NCBI RefSeq assembly: GCF_900114645.1 | Contig: NZ_FOTR01000012.1 | Coordinates: 45,074-109,073, forward strand | Source of the DNA: Gracilibacillus orientalis | Lineage (GTDB): Bacteria > Bacillota > Bacilli > Bacillales > Amphibacillaceae | Direction of reading: 5' to 3' | DNA: 64,000 bases | In this document: piece by piece, positions 15,852-25,208 of the stretch | Numbering within the stretch: position 1 is the stretch's first letter | How the letters are laid out: each line of letters begins with the position of its first letter | The notes under the pieces: model-generated | Seen by the model: only the letters and a program-made list of their open reading frames with translations | The model's database searches: none | Told to the model about the DNA's origin: nothing | Program-made: the position numbers and the translations under genes

Positions 15852-16784
15852 ATGGTTAAAATCTATATTGATCCAGGTCATGGTGGAACGGATCCAGGAG
15901 CAACAGGAAACGGTTTAAAGGAAAAGGATTTAACACTAGCAATCTCGTTAAAAATACGAGAAAAATTAAGAAAATATCAAGGTGTTTCTACTAGATTAAG
16001 TCGTACTACTGATAAAACACTATCGTTAAATCAACGTACGAATGATGCTAATAACTGGGGAGCAGATTATTTAATGTCTGTTCATATTAATGCTGGTGGT
16101 GGAACTGGCTATGAAGATTTTATTTATAATCGCTTGTCATCTAGTTCCGAGACAGAACACATGCGTGAAATTATGCACCAAGCGATCATTGATCAAGTCC
16201 ATCTACCTAATCGTGGAAAGAAAAAAGCTAATTTCCACATGTTAAGAGAATCCAGAATGCCAGCTATCCTAACGGAAAATGGTTTTATTGACGCTGCCAA
16301 TGATGCAGCTCGTTTAAAGAAAGATTCTTTCCTCAACGATATTGCACAAGGTCATGTAGATGGTCTAGTTAAAATCTTTAATTTAAAGAAGAAGGTAAAG
16401 GCTAAGGATCCTAATGCAGTTGTTGGGAAACCAAAGCCGGATAAAGCTAATCTCACAGTAGATGGCAAGTGGGGTAATGCTACAACAAGAGCATTGCAAG
16501 AATACCTAGACACAGTAGTAGATGGTATAATCAGTGACCAATTACGTAATGCCATAACCGAAGCTTTTTACGGATCCACTATTGATTTTGGTAATGGAAA
16601 AAAAGGCAGCTTAGTCATTAAAGCACTACAGAGCAAGATCGGTGCTAAGGTGGATGGTCTACTAGGTCCTGACACAATTGGTAAGCTTCAACAGTATTTA
16701 GGTACTGTTTATGATAAGAAATTAAGTAGACAGTCACTCGTGGTCAAAGAGTTACAACGTCAATTGAATAAAGGTACATTTTAG
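15852..16784 (+). CDS. N-acetylmuramoyl-L-alanine amidase endolysin (Amidase_3)
   Basis: The 310-residue protein has an N-terminal amidase_3 domain (1-176). The zinc ligands H10 (DPGHGG), E24 and H78 (MSVHIN) and the catalytic Glu E142 (ILTENGF) are all present, so it should cut the lactyl-amide bond. There is no signal peptide, as expected for export through the holin. After a Lys-rich linker, residues 205-310 form two peptidoglycan-binding-like segments (VDGKWGNATTRALQEYL and VDGLLGPDTIGKLQQYLG). It is the last gene of the prophage part seen here. Confidence 0.93.
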   Translation: MVKIYIDPGHGGTDPGATGNGLKEKDLTLAISLKIREKLRKYQGVSTRLSRTTDKTLSLNQRTNDANNWGADYLMSVHINAGGGTGYEDFIYNRLSSSSETEHMREIMHQAIIDQVHLPNRGKKKANFHMLRESRMPAILTENGFIDAANDAARLKKDSFLNDIAQGHVDGLVKIFNLKKKVKAKDPNAVVGKPKPDKANLTVDGKWGNATTRALQEYLDTVVDGIISDQLRNAITEAFYGSTIDFGNGKKGSLVIKALQSKIGAKVDGLLGPDTIGKLQQYLGTVYDKKLSRQSLVVKELQRQLNKGTF

Positions 16785-17093
16785 TCAAGTCGTAAATACA
16801 ATATCTATGTCGTTAACAAAAGCCCAGGTGTGGAAAGCCAGGGCTTGAATGTATATTTAAATGTAAACTGTGTAATTCAACTAACGCACCAGATAGTTAA
16901 AATACTATTCTATTCTTAAATCACTCCTCCTTCTATTGTAAGCATATAAAACCCGGTTACTTCAGAAATGGTGAAGTAACCGGGTTTAAAGTTGGATGTA
17001 GAAAATGAGACGTAAATTAATTCTAAACACAAATACATCATCATCTACTGGGTATTAAGCGTCTCGTCTTTTAGTTGATATTACAATTTCCTA
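16785..17093. other. Prophage right-end intergenic region
   Basis: About 310 bases without a gene. It holds an AAGCCC/GGGCTT hairpin near 16820-16847 and a very strong two-way terminator (separate entry). The right attachment site probably lies here. I cannot define it because the left end is outside the window. Confidence 0.5.
16949..16987. terminator. Two-way terminator between the prophage and czcD
   Basis: AAACCCGGTTACTTC and GAAGTAACCGGGTTT form a perfect 15-bp stem around a nine-base loop. A/T flanks on both sides allow it to stop the rightward lysis transcript and the leftward czcD transcript. Confidence 0.8.
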
Positions 17094-18041
17094 TCAGTGA
17101 TGATGGTGATGTCCAGATGACTCAGCTTGCACTTTACACAAAATTGAATTGTCATGCAGATGATCAGACGTTTCTAATTGAACCGTCATATGGTGAATAT
17201 TTTGGTGCTCAAGGTCCTGTTCGATTTGACGAAGCAATCGTTCACTTTCAGCAATCGACATTCGTTCATCTACAACAGCATGACAGGAAAGCGCGTTTAA
17301 TCCACTTGTAATCGACCAAACGTGTAAGTCATGGACGCCTTCAATGCCTTTTTTGTTTTGGATTGTTTCAACCACATCGTCCATATCAACATTTTCTGGG
17401 GTCCCTTCCATCAAGACATGTAGCCCTGCTTTCGTAACAAAGTAACCACTGCGTAACACGAGTGCGGCAACAATGACACTTGCGAGTGGATCTGCCCAGC
17501 CCCACCCAAAGAACATGATGAGTAATGCAGCAACAATCGCACCAATGGAACCAAGCATATCGCTAATCACGTGCAAGTATGCTCCACGCATATTCAAGTT
17601 CTCTTCTACATCTCCGCCGCGCATCATAATCCAAGCAACAAGGATATTAACTAGTAAACCAATTGTAGCAATGATTAACATTCCGGTTGAAGCAACCTCA
17701 GGTGGGTTTTGAAAACGTCCGATTGCTTCATAAAAAATAAAAAGTGCGATGATGATGAGTGTCAATCCGTTAAGAACAGCCGCCAGTATTTCAAACCGCT
17801 TATAACCATATGTGTTACTATGGTTAGCAACCTTTGCTCCAAGTGTAAAGGCGAGTAGCGCAATACCAAGTGATATGGCGTCACTTAACATATGACCTGC
17901 ATCTGCTAACAAGGCAAGACTATTCGTAAGATATCCACCTATCGCCTCGGCAATCATATATAACGTAATAATAATAAAACTAATCAATAAAACCTTTTTA
18001 TTTGCACCATGTGTATGGTCATGTCCATGATCGTGTCCCAT
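17094..18041 (-). CDS. czcD: Zn/Co/Cd efflux protein of the CDF family (CzcD)
   Basis: The 315-residue protein is a cation diffusion facilitator that exports divalent metals in exchange for protons. It has six membrane segments between residues 15 and 195. The transport-site ligands are H50 and D54 (DAGHMLSD) and H157 and D161 (HVISD), the H/D pairing typical of Zn/Co carriers. The N-terminus has a His-rich start (GHDHGHDHTHG). The protein ends in five His, probably metal-buffering ends. It lies 17 bases downstream of czrA and is co-transcribed with it. Symbol by similarity to B. subtilis czcD. Confidence 0.92.
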   Translation of the reverse strand: MGHDHGHDHTHGANKKVLLISFIIITLYMIAEAIGGYLTNSLALLADAGHMLSDAISLGIALLAFTLGAKVANHSNTYGYKRFEILAAVLNGLTLIIIALFIFYEAIGRFQNPPEVASTGMLIIATIGLLVNILVAWIMMRGGDVEENLNMRGAYLHVISDMLGSIGAIVAALLIMFFGWGWADPLASVIVAALVLRSGYFVTKAGLHVLMEGTPENVDMDDVVETIQNKKGIEGVHDLHVWSITSGLNALSCHAVVDERMSIAESERLLRQIEQDLEHQNIHHMTVQLETSDHLHDNSILCKVQAESSGHHHHH

Positions 18042-18058
18042 TTTAAGTACCTCCTAAA

Positions 18059-18394
18059 TTAATGATGTGAAGCATGCTCAATTGCCTGCTTCAGTAAATT
18101 AATAACATGAACGTCATTTTCCGAATAATACAACGTTGTTCCTGCTCTTCTATACTTGACTAGTCTTAAATTTTTTAAGAAACGCAATTGGTGGGAGACA
18201 CTGGATTGGCTCAAGTTTAATGTCTCCGCAATATCATTGACAGCATGCTCACCTGTACACAGAAAGTTCAAAATGCGGATTCTGGTTGGATCACTCAATG
18301 CTTTGAACGTTTGCGAAACGATAAACAACGTCTCTTCATCTAAGTCTTGCTTTCCTTCATTCAACAATTCTTCAGGTTTCTGTTCTTCATTCAT
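18059..18394 (-). CDS. czrA: Zinc-sensing ArsR/SmtB repressor (CzrA)
   Basis: The 111-residue winged-helix protein has the ArsR-family DNA-reading helix ([21 protein letters not shown]). It also carries the complete alpha-5 metal site D94, H96, H107, H110, whose spacing is identical to the Zn/Co sensor CzrA (84/86/97/100 there). When metal binds, it should leave the operator and allow expression of czrA-czcD. The palindromic site upstream supports autoregulation. An N-terminal acidic extension of about 18 residues is variable in the family. Confidence 0.93.
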   Translation of the reverse strand: MNEEQKPEELLNEGKQDLDEETLFIVSQTFKALSDPTRIRILNFLCTGEHAVNDIAETLNLSQSSVSHQLRFLKNLRLVKYRRAGTTLYYSENDVHVINLLKQAIEHASHH

Positions 18395-18427
18395 TTATTT
18401 CACTCCTATATAATATATTTATTTAAC

Positions 18428-18457
18428 TATATGAACATATACTCATGTTATCATATA
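18428..18457 (-). promoter_or_regulatory. Probable CzrA operator
   Basis: TATATGA at 18428-18434 and TCATATA at 18451-18457 form an inverted repeat enclosing a second one (AACAT/ATGTT). The overall look is that of the ATGAACATAT-type 12-2-12 operators bound by Zn-sensing ArsR proteins. It lies 34 bases upstream of the czrA start. Confidence 0.65.
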
Positions 18458-18917
18458 AAGCTTATATTAAGCTACATTGAATGTCAAATAGAAACTATAA
18501 CATTCAAATGATTCTTTATGTTTTCTAAAAGATAAAATATAAATATCAGTTTGGATAATGCGATAATCGTAACCACTATGCTACCTTATCTCTAATGTAA
18601 TGTTTCTCTTGTTCCACAAACCTGCACCTTTAGTTTAAGATCACTATAATCATCCAATTGTAGCACAAATAGTTTGTAAGACCTCCTTTTGGAAACTCAA
18701 TGGAGACATTACGAAAGTATTTCTACACACCCCAACAAAATTCCTGCAAAAACATCATAATTTTTATCCATACTAAAAACACCAGAGTAAAACTCTGGCT
18801 ACAGCTCCAACGCCCATCACTATTAAGTGGTGGGTTTAGTCATGAATACGTAAAAAAGCCCAATCTAAAGGGAAGCTAGTTATAGCATCATGAGAAATCT
18901 CCGCGATCCGTTTCTTT
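18458..18917. other. Gene-less stretch between czrA and the kinase gene
   Basis: No supportable gene here. It contains the kinase terminator (18774-18798) and a second hairpin at 18813-18833 (CCCATCAC/GTGGTGGG) preceded by CAGCTCCAACG and followed by TTTAGTCATGAA. That arrangement recalls the right end of IS605/IS1341-type TnpB elements. No transposase remains. Confidence 0.4.
18774..18798 (-). terminator. Terminator downstream of the LytS-like kinase
   Basis: On the minus strand CCAGAGT and ACTCTGG pair around a short loop and are followed by TGTTTTT. It lies about 120 bases after the kinase stop. Confidence 0.65.
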
Positions 18918-20183
18918 CTATGGTGAAACGTTTTTGGTAATATTAAAAGCAATCACAGTACCCACTTTTACTCGACTTTTAATTTGTATTCCTGTTCCAA
19001 AGCCTTCAATTAGTCTTCTATCTGTATTTTTGAGTCCTATCCCTGTAGAATTAACTGATTCCATGCGTTTAATAGAGCGAATGACGTCATTGCTCATTCC
19101 AACTCCATCATCTTTAATGATGACTCGTAAATAGTCCTTTTTCTTAAAAGCTTTAATTTCAATTGTTCCACCTGAAGCCCGTTGCATAATCCCGTGTTTT
19201 ATTGCATTTTCAACAATTGGTTGAATGGTCAGCGTCGGTAGATAAAATCCTTCTACATCTTCTACATTCCAATGAACTTTTAATTTGTCGCCAAACCTTA
19301 CTTTCTCTATATACAGATAGGATTCTACGACGGAAATTTCCTCTTCAACAGGTGTCCATTTATTAAAGGAATCTGAGTCAAATTTACTCCGTAGAAATTC
19401 ACTAAATTCATCTACCAATCGACGCATTTTTTCAACGTCTACGATGCTTAAAGCATTAATAGAATTTAAGGTATTAAAAATAAAATGGGGTTGTATTTGT
19501 GCTTGCAACCATTTTGTTTCCATTGCGGATTTCAATTCCTGTCTCATTTGATAAGATAAAGCAAGTCCTAATCCTAAAGGCAATCCAATGTAAAGAGGGA
19601 TAATTAATAGAACTAATAAAACTTGGAATGAATGTTGTGTCGGTCCAATTAGCTGATCCTCGATTTGACCGCTAAATGCTAAATACCATCTATAAGAAAA
19701 AACTGGGACGATCAAAACGGCTGAAACAGCTGCATATAAATGCACCCAAAATTGAACTTTATTTGTTTTATAAAGCATAGCCACTATCGAAATCACTGCA
19801 AGCAATACGACAATAAAATCATGGTAAAGATATCTCGCAGTTGGATTGGTTTGATTTATAAACGACATGATAACGGATACCAAAATTAACGCTATTATTA
19901 GTTTTTGTCTTTTTCTTTCATTACCAAAATCGCGAAATCTAAGGATTCCTTCCATTAATAGAACTGCACCGATCAATGTACAGCAATTGTTTAAGAACGT
20001 GATCAAACTTCCATCAAAAAAATAGATAATATTAAAGCTCACAAACCAGCTCACAGTCGACCAAGTCCAGAAAGCAGGACCTTTTACCATAGGGTTAATT
20101 CTCCATAAAAAAACCATTAATGTTAATGCCATAAAATTAATGATGCCCGTAACTAGTAGAAGTGTTGCTAGATCAAGTGCCAT
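18918..20183 (-). CDS. Orphan LytS/YehU-type sensor histidine kinase
   Basis: The 421-residue protein has six to seven N-terminal membrane segments (about 5-210). A His_kinase (LytS/YehU-type) segment follows with the phospho-accepting histidine H233 in QAQIQPHFIFNTLNS, then an ATPase domain with the N box (QPIVENAIKHG) and G boxes (DDGVGM, STGIGLKNTDRRL). Kinases of this class normally pair with a LytTR response regulator, but none is adjacent on either side. It therefore either uses a distant partner or senses and signals alone. A minus-strand terminator follows. No close relative with a known signal is recognised. Confidence 0.85.
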   Translation of the reverse strand: MALDLATLLLVTGIINFMALTLMVFLWRINPMVKGPAFWTWSTVSWFVSFNIIYFFDGSLITFLNNCCTLIGAVLLMEGILRFRDFGNERKRQKLIIALILVSVIMSFINQTNPTARYLYHDFIVVLLAVISIVAMLYKTNKVQFWVHLYAAVSAVLIVPVFSYRWYLAFSGQIEDQLIGPTQHSFQVLLVLLIIPLYIGLPLGLGLALSYQMRQELKSAMETKWLQAQIQPHFIFNTLNSINALSIVDVEKMRRLVDEFSEFLRSKFDSDSFNKWTPVEEEISVVESYLYIEKVRFGDKLKVHWNVEDVEGFYLPTLTIQPIVENAIKHGIMQRASGGTIEIKAFKKKDYLRVIIKDDGVGMSNDVIRSIKRMESVNSTGIGLKNTDRRLIEGFGTGIQIKSRVKVGTVIAFNITKNVSP

Positions 20184-20453
20184 ATAAGCCTCCGATTATC
20201 CTGATGAATTCTTTGTTTATCGTTCCTTAATTATATAAATAATATATATGTAAAACAAGGATTGGAAAGGATGCTTTTGAAGATATAGTCAGTAATAATA
20301 AGAGACCATTTTTCTTTGATTAAACATTATCTTCTTTTTCAGATAAAATATTTATGGTAATTATTTTATCTGTAACCTCTCAAAATAATCCTCCAATATA
20401 ACGAGCACTTTCTTCCGAATAGCCGGATTAAAGTAATTCCAATAACTTGTTAA
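20184..20453. other. Intergenic stretch between the kinase and germination genes
   Basis: About 270 bases, A/T-rich, no gene recognised. It probably holds the kinase promoter (reading left) and the 3' end of the germination operon. Confidence 0.4.
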
Positions 20454-20687
20454 CTAAAAAAGGGCTAAGATGATATTTTTTAATTGTATTAAAATGAAAT
20501 CAACGATTTTTGCCGGCGAAGTCGCATTTGGGAAAATAATGTAAATAATGGATACTACCCAACCTATTATTGTTAGGGTTGCAAATGCAATTTTTTCCTT
20601 TACCTTGGTTGATTCTATTTTAGGCCATTGATAGATAAACATCCACATTACTACTGCTGTTATACTGACTATATAGACCCCTTTCAT
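20454..20687 (-). CDS. Small two-helix membrane protein of the gerA operon
   Basis: A 77-residue protein with two membrane segments (about residues 3-19 and 36-55) and little else: MKGVYIVSITAVVMWMFIYQ and then FATLTIIGWVVSIIYIIFPN. GTG 20696 is in frame, but ATG 20687 behind AAGAGGTG is better. It follows gerAC by 17 bases on the same strand. Some ger operons carry an extra small membrane gene (a gerD- or gerXD-like fourth cistron), and this is likely such a one. It may modulate the receptor. No family is recognised. Confidence 0.7.
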   Translation of the reverse strand: MKGVYIVSITAVVMWMFIYQWPKIESTKVKEKIAFATLTIIGWVVSIIYIIFPNATSPAKIVDFILIQLKNIILALF

Positions 20688-20704
20688 ATTCTTCACCTCT
20701 TACA

Positions 20705-21850
20705 TTAAGGTACATTTCCTTGCCCTGTTCTTAAAACGCTTGCCTCAATATCAAAGATCACTTTTACAGTAGGAAATATTTCTTTCCAATCTGCTTTTAT
20801 TCCCTTCCATTTATCAGGGTGTTTTCGTCGGAATTCTTCTGCAAAATCTAGTATATCTACTTCCATCTCTTTTTGGACCATTTCTAGCGTGTCAGTTAGA
20901 CGCATTTCAATCTTTTGTGCTAACTCTTTTTCCAACATTTTATGTTTTTTCATTTTTTTCAAGTCCCACTTTGTCTTATTCTGAATGACATCGTCTACCG
21001 TTTCTACCTTAACCGTCATTTTTAATTGGTTGCCGTCTATTTTTGGAATCAAGTTTGTCCTTCCTTTCATTAAATTCATCGAAATAAGTCCATCTGCTTC
21101 TTCAGGTTTTACAGTAACGGTAGATTCTTTGATCTCATTCCTAAACCAGAGCACTCCTCTAGTTAACCGGTCATTAATCGTTCCGATCATTCTCCCTTGT
21201 TTTAAAATAGCTGAACGATTAATATACGCAATCGTTTCTAATGGTTGCTTCCCTTCTTCAGGAGGCAATTTATCAATCATAGGAAGAATGGAAGCACCTG
21301 ATTCCCCTTTCAGCATTTCCAGTAAATCGAATAGCGTCACCTTCATCAATACTTCAGATTTAGCTAATTCTATTAGTACCTCGGACGAGCTTCTTTCCAT
21401 TGGAGGAAGTAATGCCATGATTTCTTTCGCACTCCCTTCGCTAATAAACACGTAACTTCTCAAACGCGGTTCGGGATGACGGATAAAGAAATCTAATTCT
21501 TCACGAATTCCTGTCTCAGCTAACTCCTTATTGATCACTATCGCTTCCGTATGACTCCAAAGAATTTCCCGCGGAAGTTTTGTTTCAAGATCCTCAATGG
21601 CCTTGGGGATAGATACTCCTTTTCCCGTTTGAAGAATCGTTTCATTTCCTCCCGCCTGATTGCCTTCTCCTCCTGTTCCGCCTCCTTCATTACCACTAGG
21701 GGAGGGTATTTCAACTGTTACTTCTACTTCTCCGTCTTTTGGTTGATCCAACCCGACTCCAGTTACAATCCAAAGATCATTGGTTTCCTTTCGATCCCAA
21801 CAACCAGTGAGCAAAAACAAGATGATACCAATCAAACCAATTACTTTCAT
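20705..21850 (-). CDS. gerAC: Germination receptor C-subunit lipoprotein (GerAC family)
   Basis: The protein (381 residues from ATG 21850) has a lipoprotein signal ending LFLLTGC, with the lipid Cys at 17. The family motif WDRKETNDLWIVTGVGLD follows at once. The C-terminal Ger(x)C domain takes the second half. A low-complexity Gly/Glu insert at about 45-62 is unusual and probably a loop. GTG 21859 is in frame but overlaps the gerAB stop. ATG 21850 gives a normal signal peptide. It is anchored to the outer face of the spore inner membrane and works with the A and B subunits. Confidence 0.92.
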   Translation of the reverse strand: MKVIGLIGIILFLLTGCWDRKETNDLWIVTGVGLDQPKDGEVEVTVEIPSPSGNEGGGTGGEGNQAGGNETILQTGKGVSIPKAIEDLETKLPREILWSHTEAIVINKELAETGIREELDFFIRHPEPRLRSYVFISEGSAKEIMALLPPMERSSSEVLIELAKSEVLMKVTLFDLLEMLKGESGASILPMIDKLPPEEGKQPLETIAYINRSAILKQGRMIGTINDRLTRGVLWFRNEIKESTVTVKPEEADGLISMNLMKGRTNLIPKIDGNQLKMTVKVETVDDVIQNKTKWDLKKMKKHKMLEKELAQKIEMRLTDTLEMVQKEMEVDILDFAEEFRRKHPDKWKGIKADWKEIFPTVKVIFDIEASVLRTGQGNVP

Positions 21851-21855
21851 ACATC

Positions 21856-22974
21856 TCACCGTTCTCTCTCCCCTCTCTGCTTAAAAATTCTCAGTTTTCG
21901 TATGTAGGCTACAAAGAAGAGAAACATTGGAATCATTGTTCCATACACTAAAGTATCCATTAATCCTTGAGAGACTAGACGAAAATGTTCGGCCGCCTCT
22001 GCTGAATTAAGGAATGCCTGCATTGCAAACACCCCAATCAAAAAACCAACTGGTAATACAAGCGAGCGATAGTTTGAAAGATTGAGCCATTGGGCAGTTC
22101 CCAACACCACTGCATAATAAAACACGCAGATTTTGATAAATGTTCCCGCAAGCCAAATCGCCATAACAAGTGCTTCAAGATGAGACAAAAATTCAGCTAT
22201 ACTAATATATCTCGTAGCGCTCATGAGTGGGGCATTAAAATTCTCAGTTACACTACCAAAGACCAAAATAACGATGATATTGGTAAACATCAACGTTAAC
22301 GTAACAACTAATACCGAAAACATCCCTGATTTCATCCCTTTTTCACGATTTGTTAAAAATGGGAGAAAAAAATAAATGATTCCGAATTGAGCGAACCATG
22401 TGTATAACGCCACTGAACCTTTTACGGAAGGCATCATCCCGTTTTCCATCACTGGCAGCATTCGCTTTATTTCTATATCTGGAAGGAGTAGAATGATGAT
22501 GATTAAAAAAAGTAAGAAAAAAACTGGAACAACCATTTCAGCAAGTCTTCCTATAACCTCAAGTCCACCATGTACAGCAAATGCGCACAATAGAACCATC
22601 ATTCCTATTATCACGAACTTCGGGGTGTGTGGAAGAAATTCACTAACAACGAATTCTCCATATTGCCAGATCATCACACTAACAGAAGTATATAGCAATA
22701 ACAACAAGACTAATCCAAGCACCTTACCTAAAAAGGTACCTAGAATATGTTCGCTGTATTGTATAATTGTATGATTGGGATAAAGCTTGTGTAACTTATA
22801 TGCGATATATACACTTAACAAACCTAAAGGACAAGCCCAAATTGGTGAGATCCAAATATCCTGCTTGGCAGCTTCATAAACTGTACTTGGAATAAAAAGA
22901 ATCCCCGTTGCTATAATAGCGTGATACATCATAATGCCCATCTGTAAGGCAGATATTTTTCCTTTTTCAATCAT
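21856..22974 (-). CDS. gerAB: Germination receptor B-subunit, transporter-like (GerAB family)
   Basis: The 372-residue protein belongs to the spore germination permease family (APC superfamily). It has ten hydrophobic segments, starting ISALQMGIMMYHAIIATGILFIPSTVYEAA. It is the subunit that binds the nutrient germinant. Specific germinants cannot be read from sequence. It is preceded by gerAA with a 16-base gap and followed by gerAC with overlapping codons, so the three are one operon. Expression in the forespore under sigma G would be expected; no clear sigma-G promoter was verified. Confidence 0.93.
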   Translation of the reverse strand: MIEKGKISALQMGIMMYHAIIATGILFIPSTVYEAAKQDIWISPIWACPLGLLSVYIAYKLHKLYPNHTIIQYSEHILGTFLGKVLGLVLLLLLYTSVSVMIWQYGEFVVSEFLPHTPKFVIIGMMVLLCAFAVHGGLEVIGRLAEMVVPVFFLLFLIIIILLLPDIEIKRMLPVMENGMMPSVKGSVALYTWFAQFGIIYFFLPFLTNREKGMKSGMFSVLVVTLTLMFTNIIVILVFGSVTENFNAPLMSATRYISIAEFLSHLEALVMAIWLAGTFIKICVFYYAVVLGTAQWLNLSNYRSLVLPVGFLIGVFAMQAFLNSAEAAEHFRLVSQGLMDTLVYGTMIPMFLFFVAYIRKLRIFKQRGERER

Positions 22975-22990
22975 TTATCTCACCTCTACT

Positions 22991-24559
22991 TTACTCTCCC
23001 TCACTTCCCTTGTCGGGAGAAGGTTTCTGATCGGAATCTTGCCGATATTTATTATATTCTCCCGTTAAATGGGGACGCGTATTTAATTTCCATAAAGGCG
23101 CTCGCATTAAAGTATCTTTCATATCCCTTCCTTTCATCGGTGCCATTGGGGAAAGGTAAGGTACACCGAAGGAACGTAATGTGCTCATATGTGTCAAAAT
23201 AGCCAAGAGTCCCATCATGATGCCTACCAGTCCGAACGTCCCTGCAAGTAACATGATTGGAAAACGTAACATCCTAAAAGGGATTGCAATATTGTAACGT
23301 GGAATGGTAAAGGAAGCGATACCGGTAAGGGCAACGACCATGACCATATGATCTGAAACTAAGCCAGCATCCACAGCTGCTTGACCAATAACTAATGCTC
23401 CTACAATACTAACGGCAGCCCCTACTTGTTTAGGAAGTCTAAGTCCTGCTTCCCGCAATCCTTCAAACGTAATCTCCATAATTAAAGCTTCAACTAGAGC
23501 TGGAAAAGGAACTGCCTCACGTGAATCCGCCATTGTAAGCAACAATGTAGTTGGCACCATCTCTTGGTGATAGGTAATAATAGCGATATATAAAGAAGGT
23601 AACAGAAGAGAAATGAATAAAAATAAAAAGCGCAACCAGCGAGTTGCCGTGGCTATCATAAAATGATGATAATAATCTTCTCCAGATTGAAATAAGGAAT
23701 AGAACGTCGTTGGAGCAACCAAAACAAAAGGTGTACCATCTACAATAATAACCACACGCCCCTCAAGCAAATTAGAAACTGCTGTATCAGGCCGTTCCGT
23801 AACAAGTACTTGCGGAAAAGGAGAGTAAGAATTGTCTTGAATTAATTCTTCTATATACCCGGATTCTAATATTCCATCAATATCAATTCGTTTTATACGT
23901 TGACTAATTTCTTCAATCAACGTTTCATCCGATAGATCTTCAATATAAGTTATCATAATCGTAGTTTGAGTATAACGTCCCACTTTTAACGTTTTCATTT
24001 TTAGTTGGGGACTTTTGATCTTTCTTCGCAGCAAAGAGGTATTTACCTCTGCACTCTCAATAAATCCTTCACGAGGTCCTCTAACAACCAACTCACCAGT
24101 TGGTTCTTCAACCGCTCGTTTCTCCCATTTAGATAATCCCAATGCAAATCCCTGTTGATCACCTTCCAATAACAAAATCGGATTACCAATGGATAACTGA
24201 TCGATACAAGCATCAAAAGATTCAATCCTTGTTACCTCCGCAACAGACAGTCTCTGTTCAATCAAGACTTTAGGATTAATGGAATTCTGATCAGCTTTTT
24301 GCATAAGCGGAGTTAGTACATTACTATCCACTTCTTCAATATTTGACATGCCTTTTATATAAATTAATTGAGCCTTTGTCTGGTCAGCAATTACAAATGA
24401 ACGGAAAACCACATCTGAGCAATCTTTATAAAGAGAATGTAACACTTCTAGGTTTTGGTCCAAGTTAGGATAAAGAGGATTTGAATTTAGTTTATCATCC
24501 TGCTGTTGTTTATTTTTTTGGTTGAACTTTATCTTTCTTCGATTAAACACTTGGCTCAC
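22991..24559 (-). CDS. gerAA: Germination receptor A-subunit (GerAA/GerKA family)
   Basis: The 522-residue protein has a long N-terminal soluble domain (about 1-285) and a C-terminal membrane domain of four to five segments, including the family signature PFPALVEALIMEITFEGLREAGLRLP. The A-subunit forms the ion-conducting oligomer of the germinant receptor. It starts at GTG 24559 with a weak Shine-Dalgarno sequence. The N-terminal 40 residues are Gln/Asn/Lys-rich and probably disordered. It is first in the operon. Confidence 0.93.
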   Translation of the reverse strand: MSQVFNRRKIKFNQKNKQQQDDKLNSNPLYPNLDQNLEVLHSLYKDCSDVVFRSFVIADQTKAQLIYIKGMSNIEEVDSNVLTPLMQKADQNSINPKVLIEQRLSVAEVTRIESFDACIDQLSIGNPILLLEGDQQGFALGLSKWEKRAVEEPTGELVVRGPREGFIESAEVNTSLLRRKIKSPQLKMKTLKVGRYTQTTIMITYIEDLSDETLIEEISQRIKRIDIDGILESGYIEELIQDNSYSPFPQVLVTERPDTAVSNLLEGRVVIIVDGTPFVLVAPTTFYSLFQSGEDYYHHFMIATATRWLRFLFLFISLLLPSLYIAIITYHQEMVPTTLLLTMADSREAVPFPALVEALIMEITFEGLREAGLRLPKQVGAAVSIVGALVIGQAAVDAGLVSDHMVMVVALTGIASFTIPRYNIAIPFRMLRFPIMLLAGTFGLVGIMMGLLAILTHMSTLRSFGVPYLSPMAPMKGRDMKDTLMRAPLWKLNTRPHLTGEYNKYRQDSDQKPSPDKGSEGE

Positions 24560-25034
24560 ACTTTCTCATGGTATAGGGGTATAATCCATGTTCATTTCCA
24601 ATATACGTAGTATCTCCTTATCAATCAAAAATATACCAATGTTGGAGATACCTCCATATATGTACTGGGGTTCAGAAATTAATGATAGATAAAAATAGAT
24701 ACAAAAAATCTTAAAACAAGAAATGTTCATAAAATGCTATCATGTCAATGGCTGATTAATATAATTAGATAAAATAATTATTGTTATTGATGTCTAAGAA
24801 TATGAAGAAATTTTAAGATTGATAACACTTTATCTGCTTATATTATAAGACGTTCAAGAGGAACATGAATGTGCTTCTTTCTTTTTTGTTAAGTTTATGC
24901 AAACTGTAAATGAAGTGGGAGGATATTCACTATTTATGTCGAATTTATAGGATATAAGATTAAAAGGAGGGAGAGCAATGCTTGATAGCTAAAAGAAAGA
25001 CCGTTTTAAAATCCATACTGTATATGAGGAAGAA

Positions 25035-25208
25035 ATGCAACAAAGTTCGATACATATATTAGACAGAGATAATGGTCAAACTTTCATTTACTATGAGGAT
25101 GCGGTGGAGAACTTGACCAACAGAGATTTGCACCCTATGAAGCACTATCTGCGTAAAAGAATGCATCTGATTAGACATGGAGCATATGACAAAACACCTA
25201 CCGAATAA
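25035..25208 (+). CDS. Small hypothetical ORF, possibly a decayed gene
   Basis: A 57-codon frame (starting MQQSSIHILDRDNGQTFIYY) ends just before a hairpin. The frame extends upstream to ATG 24978, which has an excellent AAGGAGG, but a TAA at 24990-24992 breaks it at codon 5. Either the gene is a pseudogene disrupted by one base, or translation restarts at ATG 25035 (preceded by the sequence GAGGAAGAA). The product is hydrophilic with no family recognised. The strong ribosome site is the best sign that this was once a gene. Confidence 0.35.
   Translation: MQQSSIHILDRDNGQTFIYYEDAVENLTNRDLHPMKHYLRKRMHLIRHGAYDKTPTE

Noticed and set aside
1..16784. Reading the prophage as a tail-like bacteriocin (tailocin)
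   Set aside because: The part seen is tail, baseplate and lysis only, which would fit, but capsid and terminase genes may lie left of the window. The yqbF-yqbI neck genes argue for a full phage or PBSX-like particle with heads.
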